The notes: generated by a model not told the origin, from the letters alone. 57,330 bases of DNA from an uncultured Pseudophaeobacter sp. (GCA_905479575.1 CAJQNB010000064.1:1-57330); one strand, 5' to 3'; shown: positions 36,223 through 47,245, numbered from the stretch's first letter. Numbers and translations: made by a program.

Positions 36223-36764
36223 GACTTGGCTCCTGGCGTGTCGGGGTAGAAAAGGCTGCAACCGCAAAAGGGATCAAACGCACGCGCCACCGGTTTGGAA
36301 GTCAACCAGTTTTTGAAGCTGCGGGAATGATCAATGCCATTCTTGATGGCCGTCTGTTCCAGATTTTCAACAGTGCTGTTTGCGGAAAATACAATGGGAC
36401 CCTCTGGAGGCTGTAGAGATTTAACAGATGTTTTCTCTCCATAGCAGCAGGAATCGCTTTCAAGCCCTTCCAAAATGACAAGCTCTTTGGTCGTGCAGTT
36501 TGCGACAATAGCGCTTTCTTCATACGCGCAGCCGTGGTCTCCAAACCGAACGAGTTGGGCGATATTCCCTTGACCTAGGTTGAGTGCCTCTTCGCCTCGA
36601 CCAAAGCCCATGCGCCCCTTCCCCGCATTGGTAAAGCTACAATCCGGATTCGTCTGAACACCGCTTAACCGCATGACCAATGAATTAGGCACAGGATCAC
36701 ATGCAGCAGCCGAAACAGGCGCAAAAACAAGCAAACCCATCATTAAAGACAAGGTGGTTTTCAT
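36219..36764 (-). CDS. Cys-rich exported protein between nuoJ and nuoK
   Basis: A 181-residue protein with a clear signal peptide ([21 protein letters not shown]) and eight cysteines in the mature part, including SCC and FCGC, suggesting up to four disulfides in the periplasm. I do not recognise the family. It overlaps nuoJ (36761-36764) and nuoK (36219-36222) by ATGA junctions on both sides, so it is translated as part of the complex I operon. A role as periplasmic assembly factor or accessory subunit is conceivable but is only inferred from position. It has no CxxC thioredoxin motif. Confidence 0.75.
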   Translation of the reverse strand: MKTTLSLMMGLLVFAPVSAAACDPVPNSLVMRLSGVQTNPDCSFTNAGKGRMGFGRGEEALNLGQGNIAQLVRFGDHGCAYEESAIVANCTTKELVILEGLESDSCCYGEKTSVKSLQPPEGPIVFSANSTVENLEQTAIKNGIDHSRSFKNWLTSKPVARAFDPFCGCSLFYPDTPGAKS

Positions 36765-37363
36765 AGCCCCTGCCCCGGTTTGATGTCTTTCAGTTCCATT
36801 GCCTTGGCCGGGTCGCGTGACATTTGCAGCATCACGTCCTGGCGTTTGACATCTTTACGATGGCGCAGGGTCAGGGTGATGGCGCCGATCATGGCAACCA
36901 GCAGGATCAGACCCGACAGCTGGAACAGAAGGAAATATTGGTCATAGATGATAAGGCCCAGGGCCTCGGTGTTGTGCCGGTCGGTCGGGATCGGCTGCGC
37001 CAGTTGTTCGGCGGCACCATGGGCGCTTTCCCAGGAGCCATAGGCCATCACGAACTGCATCAGGATGACCAGACCGATCAGCAAGGCGAGCGGCATGTAC
37101 TGCGCCATCTCGGCCTTCAATGCAGCAAAGTCCACATCCAGCATCATCACCACAAAGAGGAACAGCACCGCGACTGCGCCCACGTAGACGATGACCAGCA
37201 GCATGGCGACGAATTCCGCCCCCAGCAGCACAAACAACCCGGCCGAAGAGATAAAGGCCAGGATCAGCCACAGCACCGAATGCACCGGCTGGCGGCTGAT
37301 CACAGTGAACAGCCCGCCGGTGATGGCGCTGATGGCGAAGAGGTAGAAGGCAAAAACGCTCAT
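36761..37363 (-). CDS. nuoJ: NADH-quinone oxidoreductase subunit J
   Basis: A 200-residue membrane subunit of complex I with five hydrophobic helices; typical segments are [20 protein letters not shown] and [21 protein letters not shown] (the pi-bulge helix region). A soluble C-terminal tail follows ([18 protein letters not shown]). Both ends overlap neighbouring small genes by four bases. Confidence 0.96.
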   Translation of the reverse strand: MSVFAFYLFAISAITGGLFTVISRQPVHSVLWLILAFISSAGLFVLLGAEFVAMLLVIVYVGAVAVLFLFVVMMLDVDFAALKAEMAQYMPLALLIGLVILMQFVMAYGSWESAHGAAEQLAQPIPTDRHNTEALGLIIYDQYFLLFQLSGLILLVAMIGAITLTLRHRKDVKRQDVMLQMSRDPAKAMELKDIKPGQGL

Positions 37364-37791
37364 GTCTCATCGTCCTTTTTGTCGGCCATAACGTCCTGCG
37401 CCAATTCCAGCGCCCGGTTCATGGCCGGTATGCCGGCAAAAACCGACATCTGTCCGATCGTTTCAACGATCTCTTGTTTCTTTGCACCCGCCTCTACAGC
37501 GTGGCGTACGGTTTGGCGCACAGCGGAATCCGCCTGCGCGCCCTGACAGGTCAACCCGGCCAATGTGAGCAAAAGCCGGGTCTTGGCATCCAGGCCATCC
37601 TTGTTGATGGTCTTGCCAAACATCATCTCCATGACCTCTTTGGGCATGGTCGGCCACAGGGCCTCGAACCCTTTCATGGACATGGGGTCCAGACCCGCCG
37701 CCAGATCCGGGTTCATGGCCTTGACCATCTCCTGGTACTGGGCCTGCGCCTGGGCCATCATGGCCTCGAATGGGTTCTTTGCATCAGTCAT
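37360..37791 (-). CDS. Carboxymuconolactone decarboxylase-like protein in the nuo operon
   Basis: A 143-residue soluble, all-helical protein. Residues about 45-130 match the CMD/AhpD fold ([38 protein letters not shown] then [13 protein letters not shown]). The AhpD CxxC pair is absent, with a single Cys in LTCQG, so peroxidase chemistry of the AhpD type is unlikely. ATG 37791 overlaps the nuoI stop by four bases, and its own stop overlaps nuoJ by four, so it is embedded in complex I expression. A comparable extra gene between nuoI and nuoJ is known in related bacteria; function unknown. Confidence 0.8.
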   Translation of the reverse strand: MTDAKNPFEAMMAQAQAQYQEMVKAMNPDLAAGLDPMSMKGFEALWPTMPKEVMEMMFGKTINKDGLDAKTRLLLTLAGLTCQGAQADSAVRQTVRHAVEAGAKKQEIVETIGQMSVFAGIPAMNRALELAQDVMADKKDDET

Positions 37792-38285
37792 CGGTACGGC
37801 GCGTCGATTTCTAGGTTGCGGGCAATCTCGGCTTCCCAACGTTCGCCATTCGCCAACAGCTTGTCCTTGTCATAGAACAGCTCCTCGCGGGTCTCGGTGG
37901 CGAATTCAAAGTTGGGGCCTTCGACAATGGCATCCACCGGGCAGGCTTCCTGGCAGAACCCACAGTAGATGCATTTGGTCATGTCGATGTCATAACGCGT
38001 GGTGCGCCGCGAGCCATCTTCGCGGGGTTCCGCATCAATGGTGATCGCCTGTGCCGGGCAGACCGCTTCACACAGCTTGCAGGCAATGCACCGCTCCTCC
38101 CCATTGGGATAACGCCGCAGGGCGTGTTCCCCACGAAAACGCGGGCTGAGCGGCCCCTTTTCATGGGGGTAGTTGATGGTCGCCTTGGGGGCAAAGAAGT
38201 ACTTCATCCCCAGTTTGAAGCCGACCCAGAAATCCTGCAGCAGGAAATATTTGGCGGCGCGGGTGTAATCGACTTGGTTTGTCAT
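37788..38285 (-). CDS. nuoI: NADH-quinone oxidoreductase subunit I
   Basis: A 165-residue complex I subunit carrying iron-sulfur clusters N6a and N6b. The two ferredoxin motifs are [12 protein letters not shown] and [12 protein letters not shown]. The N-terminal amphipathic helix ([14 protein letters not shown]) docks on the membrane arm. It lies two bases after nuoH and overlaps the CMD-like gene by four bases. Confidence 0.97.
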   Translation of the reverse strand: MTNQVDYTRAAKYFLLQDFWVGFKLGMKYFFAPKATINYPHEKGPLSPRFRGEHALRRYPNGEERCIACKLCEAVCPAQAITIDAEPREDGSRRTTRYDIDMTKCIYCGFCQEACPVDAIVEGPNFEFATETREELFYDKDKLLANGERWEAEIARNLEIDAPYR

Positions 38286-38287
38286 GA

Positions 38288-39325
38288 TTAGGCTCCCACG
38301 GTCCAGCGGGCAAAGATGCCCCAGAACCAGTCAAATTTGGCAGCAAAGGCAACAAAGACCACCCAGAACAGCGAGAAGGGCAGAAACACCTTCCAACCAA
38401 GGCGCATCAGCTGGTCATAGCGGTAGCGCGGGGTGATGGCTTTTACCATTGCAAAGAGGAAGAAGAAGAAGGCCATCTTGCCAACCATCCACAGCACCCC
38501 ATCGGGCAGGCCGGGAATGGGCGACAGCCAACCACCAAAGAACAGCAGCGAGGTCAGGGCGCACATCAGGAAGATGGAGATATACTCCCCCGCCATAAAC
38601 AGCAGGAAGGGCGTGGCCGAATACTCCACCTGATAGCCTGCCACCAGTTCTGATTCAGCTTCGGGCAGATCGAACGGTGGGCGGTTGGTTTCCGCCAGGC
38701 AGGAGATGAAGAACAAAAACACCATGGGGAAATGCGGCAGCCAGTACCAGTTGAAAAGGCCTGCGTTGCCATCCTGTGCCCGCACGATATCGCCAAAGTT
38801 CATCGAGCCGGTGGAAATGATCACCCCAACGATGATCAGACCAATGGAGACCTCATAAGAAATCATCTGCGCTGCGGAACGCAGGGCGCCGAGGAAGGGG
38901 TATTTCGAGTTCGAAGCCCAGCCGCCCATGATGACGCCGTAGACTTCGAGGCTGGAAACCGCAAAGACGTAGAGGATCGCCACGTTGATGTTGGACAGGA
39001 CCCAGCCATCGTTGAAGGGGATCACCGCCCAGGCCACCATGGCCAGTACAAAGGAGGTCAGCGGCGCCATGATAAAGACGGTGCGATCGGCGCCCGCCGG
39101 GATTACCACCTCTTTGACCACATATTTCAGCGCGTCCGCCACCGATTGCAGGATGCCAAAGACACCCACAACATTGGGGCCACGGCGCATCTGCACAGCC
39201 GCCCAGATCTTCCGGTCCCCGTAGACGAGGAACAGAAGGGAGATCATCACAAAGGCAACAACTGCAAGCACTTGCGCCAATATCAGTACAGCAATGCCGC
39301 CTGGGGTGTTAAAGAATTCAGCCAT
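38288..39325 (-). CDS. nuoH: NADH-quinone oxidoreductase subunit H
   Basis: A 345-residue membrane subunit forming much of the quinone chamber of complex I. Conserved parts include [13 protein letters not shown], the E-channel loop [24 protein letters not shown] and the C-terminal [13 protein letters not shown]. Eight helices are expected. It is six bases downstream of a small lipoprotein gene. Confidence 0.97.
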   Translation of the reverse strand: MAEFFNTPGGIAVLILAQVLAVVAFVMISLLFLVYGDRKIWAAVQMRRGPNVVGVFGILQSVADALKYVVKEVVIPAGADRTVFIMAPLTSFVLAMVAWAVIPFNDGWVLSNINVAILYVFAVSSLEVYGVIMGGWASNSKYPFLGALRSAAQMISYEVSIGLIIVGVIISTGSMNFGDIVRAQDGNAGLFNWYWLPHFPMVFLFFISCLAETNRPPFDLPEAESELVAGYQVEYSATPFLLFMAGEYISIFLMCALTSLLFFGGWLSPIPGLPDGVLWMVGKMAFFFFLFAMVKAITPRYRYDQLMRLGWKVFLPFSLFWVVFVAFAAKFDWFWGIFARWTVGA

Positions 39326-39331
39326 AGGTCC

Positions 39332-39718
39332 TCACACCGTAGGTATTCCGTTTGCCTCGCAATTTGCCACCACGACTTCTGCGTCGATGGTGCGCAATCC
39401 GCGCGGTAGGGAGGGTGAAATCGTGTAGACCGCATCGGCCGTCTGATTGCCACCCTCTTGTTTCATTGTTGTGCGCACGTGGCGCGCAAACCCGTATCCC
39501 CGGATCAGCGCATATTGTGCCGCTGCACATTCGGCGTAGTCATCCACATCCGAACCCGAGCGGGCACCAGACATGGTCACATGAAATTGCACCAGATCGC
39601 CCTCCAGCAAACTGGTCAGAACCCCGTTGTAATCAGGGTCGAACCCGTCAGCTGATCCGCCGGGAACCGGGGCACAGCCCGCCAGCGTCAAAGACGATAT
39701 GAGTGCCACGCGGATCAC
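39332..39718 (-). CDS. Small lipoprotein between nuoG and nuoH
   Basis: A 128-residue lipoprotein. The short signal [15 protein letters not shown] ends in a lipobox, and Cys15 would be lipidated. The mature part is hydrophilic with two further cysteines ([16 protein letters not shown]), possibly one disulfide. It is not recognised as a named family. Its start overlaps the nuoG stop by four bases and nuoH starts six bases after it, so it is expressed with complex I. Its periplasmic location places it on the outer face of the membrane, away from the NADH module. Confidence 0.75.
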   Translation of the reverse strand: MIRVALISSLTLAGCAPVPGGSADGFDPDYNGVLTSLLEGDLVQFHVTMSGARSGSDVDDYAECAAAQYALIRGYGFARHVRTTMKQEGGNQTADAVYTISPSLPRGLRTIDAEVVVANCEANGIPTV

Positions 39719-41745
39719 TCTGCCGCAATCTTCTCGGCCCGGCGAGCCTTGGCGTTTGCCGACAGCTCAGCCATCACCTGCGATGACCGGGCAATCGGGT
39801 TGGTCAGGTAGAAATCCTTGACCGCAGGCAAGAAGGCCGCCTTGCCCATAGGCTCCAGCTCCAGTGCCGCGCCTTCGTTTTCGATAACCTGGTCAACCTT
39901 TGCCAGATGCGGCACCTCGGCCACCAGGGCCTGGCGCAGCTGCGCCAGTGAATCATATGCCAGCTTGGCGTCCAGTTCGGCGCTGAGCGCCCGCAGGATG
40001 GCCCAGTTTTCCTTTGCTTCGCCAGGCGCAAAGCCCGCGCGCAGGGCCAGCTGTGGACGCCCCTCGGTGTTTACAAACAGACCACTTTCTTCGGTATAGG
40101 CCGCCCCTGGCAGGATCACATCAGCGCGGTGTGCACCCCGGTCCCCGTGGCTGCCCTGATAGATCACAAAGGCACCACCGTTTTCAAAGCTGTCGATTTC
40201 GACTTCGTCAGCGCCAAGGTTGTAGATCACATCGGCGCCATCAATGGCCGCAGCCATGCCGCCTTCGGTCACCGCGCCAATGTCCATGGCACCAACCCGC
40301 GATGCGGCAGTGTGGAGCACCATCAGCTTGGAACCGGTATCAGCTGCGAATTTCTGCGCATGGGCCAGAACCGCCAGACCGTCGGCTTCGCGCAACGCGC
40401 CCTGCCCGACAATGACCAGGGTTTCTTTGCCTAAAGCACTGGAATGATCGGCGCTGTGCAAGGCGTCCAGAGCGGCGCGATCGCCGCCAAGGTGGGTGTA
40501 GTCATAGGTCAGATCCACAGCTTCACCAACCAGTCCAACAGTTGCCCCGTTGATCCAGGCCTGACGGATACGCGCATTCAGCACCGGCGCTTCATTACGT
40601 GGATCTGTCCCGATCAGCATGATCGCCTTGGCACTGTCGATATCTTCGATGGTCGCGGTGCCGACATAGCCCGCCCGGTTGCCAATTGGCAGGCGCGCAT
40701 TGTCAGTGCGGCATTCAACCTGACCGCCCTGCCCCTCGACCAGTTGTTTCAGGGCAAAGGCAGCCTCGACCGGGGCCAGATCCCCAATCAGGCCAGCGAC
40801 TTTCTTGCCCTTCATCGCGGTGGCAGCGGCGGTCAGGGCCTCTGGCCAGGTGGCGGGTTTGAGTTTGCCGTCTACCCGCACATAGGGGCGATCCAGACGC
40901 TGACGACGCAGGCCATCCCAGACAAAACGCGTCTTGTCGGAAATCCACTCTTCGTTCACGGCGTCATTGTTGCGCGGCAGGATCCGCATCACTTCGCGGC
41001 CCTTGGTATCGACCCGGATGTTGGAGCCAAGCGCATCCATCACGTCGATGGTTTCGGTCTTGGTCAGCTCCCATGGGCGGGCACTAAAGGCATAGGGTTT
41101 TGAGGTCAGCGCCCCAACCGGACACAAATCAATGATATTGCCCTGCAGATTGCTGTCCAATGTCTCGTTCAGGTAGCTGGTGATCTCAGCATCTTCACCG
41201 CGACCCGTCTGCCCCATCTGGCTAATCCCGGCCACCTCGGAGGTGAAGCGCACACAACGGGTGCAGCTGATGCAACGGGTCATCGCGGTCGAAACAAGTG
41301 GCCCAAGGTTCAGGTCATCCACCGCCCGTTTGGGCTCACGGAAGCGTGAAAAATCAACACCATAAGCCATGGCCTGATCCTGCAGATCACATTCGCCGCC
41401 CTGATCACAGATCGGGCAATCCAGCGGATGGTTGATCAGCATGAATTCCATCACGCCTTCGCGGGCTTTCTTGACCATAGGTGAATTGGTCTTGACCTGT
41501 GGCGCCTGACCTTCGGGACCGGGGCGCAGATCGCGCACCTGCATCGCGCAAGAGGCCGCAGGCTTGGGCGGGCCGCCGACGACCTCTACCAGACACATGC
41601 GGCAGTTGCCGGCAATCGACAGGCGCTCGTGGTAGCAAAAACGCGGGATTTCCACCCCGGCCTCTTCGCAGGCCTGGATCAGGGTCATTGCCCCGTCCAC
41701 CTCTACCTCGGTTCCGTCGATGTTGATCTTGCGGAGGTCAGACAT
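39715..41745 (-). CDS. nuoG: NADH-quinone oxidoreductase subunit G
   Basis: The 676-residue large iron-sulfur subunit of the peripheral arm. The N-terminal [2Fe-2S] site is built from [15 protein letters not shown] and a downstream Cys (ASCAMQVRD). The N5 motif is [14 protein letters not shown], followed by the N4-type [10 protein letters not shown] and [11 protein letters not shown] molybdopterin-oxidoreductase-like domain follows (from about 220) without cofactor. The extra N7 cluster ligands of some bacteria are not seen. DUF5333 precedes it by three bases. Confidence 0.97.
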   Translation of the reverse strand: MSDLRKINIDGTEVEVDGAMTLIQACEEAGVEIPRFCYHERLSIAGNCRMCLVEVVGGPPKPAASCAMQVRDLRPGPEGQAPQVKTNSPMVKKAREGVMEFMLINHPLDCPICDQGGECDLQDQAMAYGVDFSRFREPKRAVDDLNLGPLVSTAMTRCISCTRCVRFTSEVAGISQMGQTGRGEDAEITSYLNETLDSNLQGNIIDLCPVGALTSKPYAFSARPWELTKTETIDVMDALGSNIRVDTKGREVMRILPRNNDAVNEEWISDKTRFVWDGLRRQRLDRPYVRVDGKLKPATWPEALTAAATAMKGKKVAGLIGDLAPVEAAFALKQLVEGQGGQVECRTDNARLPIGNRAGYVGTATIEDIDSAKAIMLIGTDPRNEAPVLNARIRQAWINGATVGLVGEAVDLTYDYTHLGGDRAALDALHSADHSSALGKETLVIVGQGALREADGLAVLAHAQKFAADTGSKLMVLHTAASRVGAMDIGAVTEGGMAAAIDGADVIYNLGADEVEIDSFENGGAFVIYQGSHGDRGAHRADVILPGAAYTEESGLFVNTEGRPQLALRAGFAPGEAKENWAILRALSAELDAKLAYDSLAQLRQALVAEVPHLAKVDQVIENEGAALELEPMGKAAFLPAVKDFYLTNPIARSSQVMAELSANAKARRAEKIAAE

Positions 41746-41748
41746 GGT

Positions 41749-42177
41749 CTATTTCGCCCTCAGTAACGCGCCGATCGCGCTGTTTTTCTGTATTTCCGCA
41801 CGACCAAACGCGCAGAATGTTTCTGGATCTTCATAGGACACGCCGCTCTTGCTGAGCAGCTGTTCGCCCTTTGCCCGCATCCGGGCCTTTTCTGCGTCGG
41901 ATTCGATGTAGGCCCGGATTTCGCTATCCGCATAGCCCAGCGAATTGGCATGGGAACGCAGCCGACGCAGCTCTCCGATGCCCTTAAACAGCCGGGCCCC
42001 CAGACTGTCGCAATGATCTGCGACCTCCTTGGCCATGGCCACGGCAAACAGCGGGTCTTCGATTTCGGGAATCTCCCGCAATGATGGCTTTGCCGCCGCC
42101 GTAGTCATGGGAAACAGAACCGCCGCTGCAAAAAACAGCGGGGCAAGCAGGGTTGGTTTGTCTTGGCCACGTGTCAT
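41749..42177 (-). CDS. DUF5333 exported protein between nuoF and nuoG
   Basis: A 142-residue protein matching the Rhodobacteraceae DUF5333 family. It has a signal peptide (PTLLAPLFFAAAVLFPMTTAAA) followed by a helical mature domain with two cysteines (DHCDSLG and ETFCAFG). Function is unknown; position in the nuo operon suggests a link to complex I assembly on the periplasmic side. ATG 42177 has AGGAGAG at short spacing, and that ribosome site can be trapped in the hairpin at 42182-42201. Confidence 0.8.
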   Translation of the reverse strand: MTRGQDKPTLLAPLFFAAAVLFPMTTAAAKPSLREIPEIEDPLFAVAMAKEVADHCDSLGARLFKGIGELRRLRSHANSLGYADSEIRAYIESDAEKARMRAKGEQLLSKSGVSYEDPETFCAFGRAEIQKNSAIGALLRAK

Positions 42178-42181
42178 GGAG

Positions 42182-42201
42182 CTCTCCTGTGTGTTGGAGA
42201 G
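42182..42201 (-). promoter_or_regulatory. Hairpin masking the DUF5333 ribosome site
   Basis: On the minus strand CTCTCC-AACACACA-GGAGAG forms a 6-bp stem whose 3' arm is the Shine-Dalgarno sequence, four bases before ATG 42177. It could lower translation of DUF5333 relative to the nuo genes. Confidence 0.4.
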
Positions 42202-42275
42202 GCCAAAACACCAAGACCCGGTCACGTTATGCAATAACGCTCCGGCCATTTGGCCAGGATATGCCAACAATCCGC

Positions 42276-42644
42276 TCACGGGTTGCATGTCCCCCGCAGC
42301 AAAGCATTGTCACCGTCGCGCGGTAATGGAACCTCTGGATTGTCCAGATCAATCTCCCAGTCAATCCTGGAGGTGCCATAGTTTTCGATGCAATAAGTGG
42401 TGCCTGCATAGCGCATGGCCTCACGTGCGCCCAAAGGCGAGGCCGCAACATCGTAGACTTCGGCTTCAAAAAGCGCCCGCGAGACCTTTTTGTCCACAAC
42501 AGAGGCCTTGGTGCGGAAGGCGACGCCATCAAATACCGGGCGGGAGTCCTTATCGCTGCAGCCAGCCAAAAGCCCAACTGACACAACAGCAGCCGCCAGT
42601 AATTTGAGATCCACACTCATCATCCGTCCCCTACCCATATTCAT
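42276..42644 (-). CDS. Small lipoprotein between nuoF and DUF5333
   Basis: A lipoprotein of up to 122 residues. The signal ends in a lipobox VGLLAGC (Cys29 if the first ATG is used). The mature part includes [25 protein letters not shown] and a C-terminal RGTCNP, so one disulfide is possible. ATG 42644 overlaps the nuoF stop as ATGA, the usual junction in this operon; ATG 42623 or 42620 behind GGGGACGG are alternatives. The family is not named to my knowledge. Coexpression with nuo is clear, but its role is unknown. Confidence 0.75.
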   Translation of the reverse strand: MNMGRGRMMSVDLKLLAAAVVSVGLLAGCSDKDSRPVFDGVAFRTKASVVDKKVSRALFEAEVYDVAASPLGAREAMRYAGTTYCIENYGTSRIDWEIDLDNPEVPLPRDGDNALLRGTCNP

Positions 42645-43939
42645 TCAGCGGCGATGGCGCTTTTACGGCCGGTTTTTTGCGCCTTGATGCGATCTTCGAT
42701 TTCCTCGCGGAAATTGCGGATCAGGCCCTGGATGGGCCAGGCGGCCGCATCGCCCAGGGCGCAGATGGTATGGCCTTCGACCTGTTTGGTCACATCCCAC
42801 AGCATGTCGATCTCTTCCAGGTCGGCTTCGCCTTTGACCAGACGGTCCATCACCCGCATCATCCAGCCAGTGCCTTCGCGGCAGGGCGTACACTGGCCGC
42901 AGCTTTCGTGTTTGTAGAACTTGGCCAGACGCCAGATCGCCTTGATGATATCGGTCTGTTTGTCCATCACGATGACCGCAGCGGTTCCCAGCCCCGAGCC
43001 CAGCTCGCCGCGCAGGTAATCAAAATCCATGATCGCATCGCGCATGTTCTCACCGCGCACACAAGGCACGGAAGAACCACCGGGGATCACCGCCAGCAGA
43101 TTGTCCCAACCGCCGCGAATGCCACCGCAGTGTTTCTCGATCAGCTCTTCAAAAGAAATCGACATGGCTTCTTCAACCACACAGGGGTTGTTGACGTGGC
43201 CGGAAATCGCAAACAGTTTGGTGCCCGCATTGTTGGGGCGGCCAAAGCCCGCAAACCAATCCGCGCCACGGCGCAGGATGGTGGGCACAACGGCGATGCT
43301 TTCTACATTGTTCACCGTGGTGGGGCAGCCATACAGACCCGCGCCGGCCGGGAAAGGCGGCTTCATCCGGGGCATGCCCTTTTTGCCTTCGAGGCTTTCG
43401 ATCAGAGCGGTTTCTTCGCCGCAGATATAGGCGCCGGCGCCGTGGTGCAGGAAGACGTCAAAATCCCAGCCGGATCCGGCTGCGTTTTTGCCCAAAAGCC
43501 CCTTGTCGTAGCATTCGTCAATCGCCGCCTGCAGCGCCTCGCGCTCGCGGATATATTCGCCGCGCAGGTAGATGTAGCAGGTATGGGCCTGCATGGCGAA
43601 GCTGGCGATCAGCGCACCCTCGATCAGCGTATGCGGATCGTGGCGCATGATTTCGCGGTCCTTGCAGGTGCCGGGTTCGGATTCATCGGCGTTGATCACC
43701 AGGTACGAAGGGCGACCGTCACTCTCTTTCGGCATGAAGGACCATTTGAGGCCGGTGGGGAAACCCGCACCACCACGGCCGCGCAGGCCTGAATCCTTCA
43801 TGGTCTGGATAATCCAGTCACGGCCCTTGTCGATGATCCCCGATGTGCCATCCCAATGGCCCCGCGCCTGGGCACCTTTTAGGGTGCGCTCATGCATACC
43901 GTAGAGGTTGGTAAAGATCCGGTCCTGGTCCTTCAGCAT
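42641..43939 (-). CDS. nuoF: NADH-quinone oxidoreductase subunit F
   Basis: The 432-residue NADH-oxidising subunit with FMN and cluster N3. The FMN/NADH site includes [16 protein letters not shown] and [13 protein letters not shown]. The N3 ligands are in [15 protein letters not shown] and in [13 protein letters not shown]. Length and motifs are normal. It starts six bases after the DUF5337 gene and ends in an ATGA overlap with a lipoprotein gene. Confidence 0.97.
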   Translation of the reverse strand: MLKDQDRIFTNLYGMHERTLKGAQARGHWDGTSGIIDKGRDWIIQTMKDSGLRGRGGAGFPTGLKWSFMPKESDGRPSYLVINADESEPGTCKDREIMRHDPHTLIEGALIASFAMQAHTCYIYLRGEYIREREALQAAIDECYDKGLLGKNAAGSGWDFDVFLHHGAGAYICGEETALIESLEGKKGMPRMKPPFPAGAGLYGCPTTVNNVESIAVVPTILRRGADWFAGFGRPNNAGTKLFAISGHVNNPCVVEEAMSISFEELIEKHCGGIRGGWDNLLAVIPGGSSVPCVRGENMRDAIMDFDYLRGELGSGLGTAAVIVMDKQTDIIKAIWRLAKFYKHESCGQCTPCREGTGWMMRVMDRLVKGEADLEEIDMLWDVTKQVEGHTICALGDAAAWPIQGLIRNFREEIEDRIKAQKTGRKSAIAAE

Positions 43940-43945
43940 GTCTGC

Positions 43946-44185
43946 CTACCCTTGGTTTTCGTTTTTACTGGCCTGACGCATGCGCCAGAGTTGCAATATG
44001 TTGACCAATGCATAGATCAGCCCCGCAAGCGCGGCAAAATCAAACAAAATCGCGTAACGGCCAGGCATTCCAATTGCCGGGCCTATGATCATGGTCAAGG
44101 CCAACCAGGCCAGCATGGTTCCGGCAATCACCAATGAGATGTGCCGCCCCTTTGCTGCGATCGCCCTATCCAGATCAACGCTCAT
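43946..44185 (-). CDS. DUF5337 two-helix membrane protein between nuoE and nuoF
   Basis: A 79-residue protein of the Rhodobacteraceae DUF5337 kind, with two hydrophobic helices at about residues 15-35 and 43-65 and a charged C-terminus (RMRQASKNENQG). It has the size and form of a supernumerary complex I membrane subunit, but this is inferred only from its place in the operon. It lies 51 bases after nuoE and six before nuoF. Confidence 0.75.
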   Translation of the reverse strand: MSVDLDRAIAAKGRHISLVIAGTMLAWLALTMIIGPAIGMPGRYAILFDFAALAGLIYALVNILQLWRMRQASKNENQG

Positions 44186-44236
44186 TCAGGTCCTCATATT
44201 TGTTTCCTGTCCGCCCCAACAGGGCAGCCAGGTGGA

Positions 44237-45406
44237 TTATTCGTCGTCGTAACGGCCGTCTTTTTTGGCCTTCTTGGCAAAGTCGGTCTCATCCCCGGCG
44301 GCCAGCGAAGCAGCCTGCGCGATCCAACCATCCCGTTCGATACGACCTTTGAATTTCAAGCGGCTATCAACCCAGGCCACTTCGGCCGCGCCCCAACCGG
44401 CAATCTGATCAAAGTGGAAAAAGCCCAGATCGTTCAGGGTCTGCTCCAGCTTGGGACCAACACCCTTCAGCAGTTTCAGATCATCCGGCAGGCCACCGCG
44501 CGCTTCTTTCAGCGTCTCAGGTTCCACCTCAGCAACCTCAGCAGCGGCAGCTGGTTTGGCTGCAGGCGCTTTTGCAGGCGCGGATTTTGCTGCAGGGGCA
44601 GGCTTTTTCGCCTCTTCAACCTGTTTGGCAACCGGCTTGGGCGCTTCAGGGGCTTTGGGAGGCTGATCGGCGGCTGCACGACCGGCAACCACGCCATCCT
44701 TGCCAACCCAAGGGGTCAGCAAAGGCACTTCGTCGCCCTGGATGCGTTTGACGCTGTCGCCAATATCCATCGCCAGCTGCGCCGAAGCGTTATACTGCGT
44801 TTTGCCGCTGTCATATTCGGAAAGCGAGGTCAGACCGGACTGCGGCTCGGCGGCGTAGCGGCCATTTTGTGGCCCGGGCACAACGGTCTTGCCAGCGGCC
44901 AGATCATCCAGCATCTGGGCAAAGCCCTCTGCGGTGAGATCCTCAAAGTAGTCCTTGCCGATCTGCGCCATCGGCGCATTGGTGCAGGCGCCCAGGCATT
45001 CCACCTCTTCCCAGCTGAATTTGCCATCCGCAGACAGGGTATGCGGTTTTGCCGCGATCTTGTCCTTGCAGACCGCGATCAGATCCTCGGCGCCGCAGAT
45101 CATACAAGACAGGGTGCCACAGATCTGCACATGGGCCACCGATCCGGTGGGCTGCATCTGAAACATGAAGTAGAACGAGGTGACTTCCAGCACCCGGATA
45201 TAGGCCATACCCAGCATATCGGCGATATATTCAATCGCCGGCTTGGAGACCCAGCCTTCCTGCTCCTGTGCCCGCCACAACAGCGGAATCACAGCCGAGG
45301 CCTGACGGCCTTCGGGGAATTTGGTCAATTGCGCCTCGGCCCATTTCTGGTTCGCGGGCGTGAAAGCAAAACTTTCGGGCTGTTCTGAATGAAGGCGACG
45401 AAGCAT
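44237..45406 (-). CDS. nuoE: NADH-quinone oxidoreductase subunit E with helix-hairpin-helix extension
   Basis: NuoE carries the [2Fe-2S] cluster N1a. The N-terminal ~170 residues are the normal subunit, with ligands in CGTLSC and CLGAC. At 389 residues the protein is more than twice the E. coli length (166). The extension has a linker, an Ala/Pro/Lys-rich stretch (about 260-315) and a C-terminal helix-hairpin-helix-like domain ([20 protein letters not shown], then [16 protein letters not shown] and [14 protein letters not shown]). This domain also occurs at the end of some alphaproteobacterial L21 ribosomal proteins. It overlaps the nuoD stop by one base (TAATG). Confidence 0.95.
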   Translation of the reverse strand: MLRRLHSEQPESFAFTPANQKWAEAQLTKFPEGRQASAVIPLLWRAQEQEGWVSKPAIEYIADMLGMAYIRVLEVTSFYFMFQMQPTGSVAHVQICGTLSCMICGAEDLIAVCKDKIAAKPHTLSADGKFSWEEVECLGACTNAPMAQIGKDYFEDLTAEGFAQMLDDLAAGKTVVPGPQNGRYAAEPQSGLTSLSEYDSGKTQYNASAQLAMDIGDSVKRIQGDEVPLLTPWVGKDGVVAGRAAADQPPKAPEAPKPVAKQVEEAKKPAPAAKSAPAKAPAAKPAAAAEVAEVEPETLKEARGGLPDDLKLLKGVGPKLEQTLNDLGFFHFDQIAGWGAAEVAWVDSRLKFKGRIERDGWIAQAASLAAGDETDFAKKAKKDGRYDDE

Positions 45407-46617
45407 TAGCGGTCAATCTCTCCAAATACGACGTCCATGGTGCCGATGATGGCAGCGACGTCGGCCAGCTGGTGGCCTTTTGCAACGTGGTCCATGGCTT
45501 GCAGATGCAGGAAACCCGGCGCGCGGATCTTGCTGCGGTAGGGTTTGTTCGACCCATCTGCCACCAGATAGACGCCAAATTCGCCTTTGGGGGCTTCGAC
45601 GGCGGCATAGACCTCACCGGCGGGCACATGGAAGCCTTCGGTGTAGAGTTTGAAATGGTGAATGAGGCTCTCCATCGAGGTCTTCATGTCACCGCGTTTC
45701 GGTGGGCTCAGCTTGCCCCGTGCCATCACATCGCCGGTGGCTTCACGCAGTTTGGCGATGGCCTGACGGATGATCGACAGGGACTGGCGCATCTCTTCCA
45801 TGCGGACCAGATAACGATCATAGCAGTCGCCGTTCTTGCCCACAGGGATCTGGAACTCAAACTCGTCATAACATTCATAGGGCTGGGCGCGGCGCAGATC
45901 CCAGGCCATGCCTGAGCCACGCACCATGACACCAGAGAAGCCCCAGTCGAGGATCTCTTGCTCTGTGACCACGCCAATGTCGCAGTTTCGCTGTTTGAAA
46001 ATCCGGTTTTCGGTCAGCAATCCGTCGATATCGGCCAGAACTTTGGGGAATTCCAACGCCCAGAGGTCGATATCGTCCAGCAGATCATCGGGAATGTCCT
46101 GATGCACGCCGCCGGGACGGAAATAGGCCGCGTGCAGACGGGCACCGCAGGCGCGCTCGTAAAACACCATCAGCTTTTCGCGCTCTTCAAAGCCCCAGAG
46201 CGGCGGCGTCAGCGCGCCCACGTCCATGGCCTGAGTGGTGACGTTCAGCAGGTGGTTCAGAATGCGGCCGATCTCGGAATACAAAACCCGGATCAACGAG
46301 CCACGGCGCGGCACTTCTACGCCGGTGAGTTTCTCAATCGCCAGACACCAGGCATGTTCCTGGTTCATCGGCGCCACATAGTCGAGCCGGTCAAAATACG
46401 GCAGGTTCTGCAGATAGGTGCGGCTTTCCATCAGCTTTTCGGTGCCACGGTGCAGCAGACCGATATGGGGATCGCAGCGTTCCACGATCTCGCCGTCCAG
46501 CTCCAGCACCAGACGCAACACGCCGTGGGCCGCCGGGTGTTGCGGGCCAAAGTTGATGTTAAAGTTACGGATCTTCTGTTCGCCCGTCTGGGCGTCGTCG
46601 AATTTGGAGCCGTCCAT
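45406..46617 (-). CDS. nuoD: NADH-quinone oxidoreductase subunit D
   Basis: The 403-residue 49-kDa subunit that lines the quinone site with NuoB. Family segments include [15 protein letters not shown] (quinone-binding His), [24 protein letters not shown] and the C-terminal DVVFGEIDR. It is linked to nuoC and nuoE by one-base overlaps. It is separate from nuoC, unlike the fused nuoCD of E. coli. Confidence 0.97.
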   Translation of the reverse strand: MDGSKFDDAQTGEQKIRNFNINFGPQHPAAHGVLRLVLELDGEIVERCDPHIGLLHRGTEKLMESRTYLQNLPYFDRLDYVAPMNQEHAWCLAIEKLTGVEVPRRGSLIRVLYSEIGRILNHLLNVTTQAMDVGALTPPLWGFEEREKLMVFYERACGARLHAAYFRPGGVHQDIPDDLLDDIDLWALEFPKVLADIDGLLTENRIFKQRNCDIGVVTEQEILDWGFSGVMVRGSGMAWDLRRAQPYECYDEFEFQIPVGKNGDCYDRYLVRMEEMRQSLSIIRQAIAKLREATGDVMARGKLSPPKRGDMKTSMESLIHHFKLYTEGFHVPAGEVYAAVEAPKGEFGVYLVADGSNKPYRSKIRAPGFLHLQAMDHVAKGHQLADVAAIIGTMDVVFGEIDR

Positions 46618-47222
46618 TATTTTGCCCCCTCTTTTTCATCACCGGGCAGGATGTATTCGGCACCCTCCCAGGGAGACATGAAATCAAACTGACGGTATTC
46701 CTGCACCAGGCTCACCGGTTCATAGACAACGCGCTTTTCGGCCTCGTCATAACGGACCTCGGTATAGCCCGTGGTGGGGAAATCCTTGCGCAGGGGATAA
46801 CCGCGAAAACCATAGTCGGTGAGAATGCGGCGCAGGTCCGGGTGGCCCGAGAACAGGATACCAAACATGTCGAAAACTTCGCGCTCAAACCAATTGGCGG
46901 AGGGGTGCACATCGACAATCGAGGGCACCATATCGTCTTCGCGCACCGAAACCCGCAGGCGAATGCGCTGGTTTTGGTACATCGACAGGAAATGATAGAC
47001 CACATCAAAGCGTTTACCACGTTCGGGGTAATCCACCGCAGTGATATCCACCAGCGAAGAAAACTTGCAGGTGCTGTCGGTTTTCAGAAACTCAACCAGA
47101 CCATTGATATTGGCCGGGGCCACATCAACGGTCAATTCATCAAAAGCGATATCCCAGGACAATACACAGTCAGGGCGTTTGGCTGCGATCTGAGTACCAA
47201 GTTCTTGCAGTGCTTCAGTCAT
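46617..47222 (-). CDS. nuoC: NADH-quinone oxidoreductase subunit C
   Basis: The 201-residue 30-kDa subunit of complex I. Typical motifs are [34 protein letters not shown] and [23 protein letters not shown]. It is separate from nuoD but joined by TAATG. It lies 23 bases after nuoB. Confidence 0.97.
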   Translation of the reverse strand: MTEALQELGTQIAAKRPDCVLSWDIAFDELTVDVAPANINGLVEFLKTDSTCKFSSLVDITAVDYPERGKRFDVVYHFLSMYQNQRIRLRVSVREDDMVPSIVDVHPSANWFEREVFDMFGILFSGHPDLRRILTDYGFRGYPLRKDFPTTGYTEVRYDEAEKRVVYEPVSLVQEYRQFDFMSPWEGAEYILPGDEKEGAK

Positions 47223-47245
47223 TTATGTCTCTCCAGCCAGATCGC

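Noticed and set aside
34696..36249. Long + strand open frame opposite nuoL, nuoK and the Cys-rich gene
   Set aside because: It is antisense to well-conserved genes, very rich in His/Gln/Arg as expected of a shadow frame, and shows no domain.
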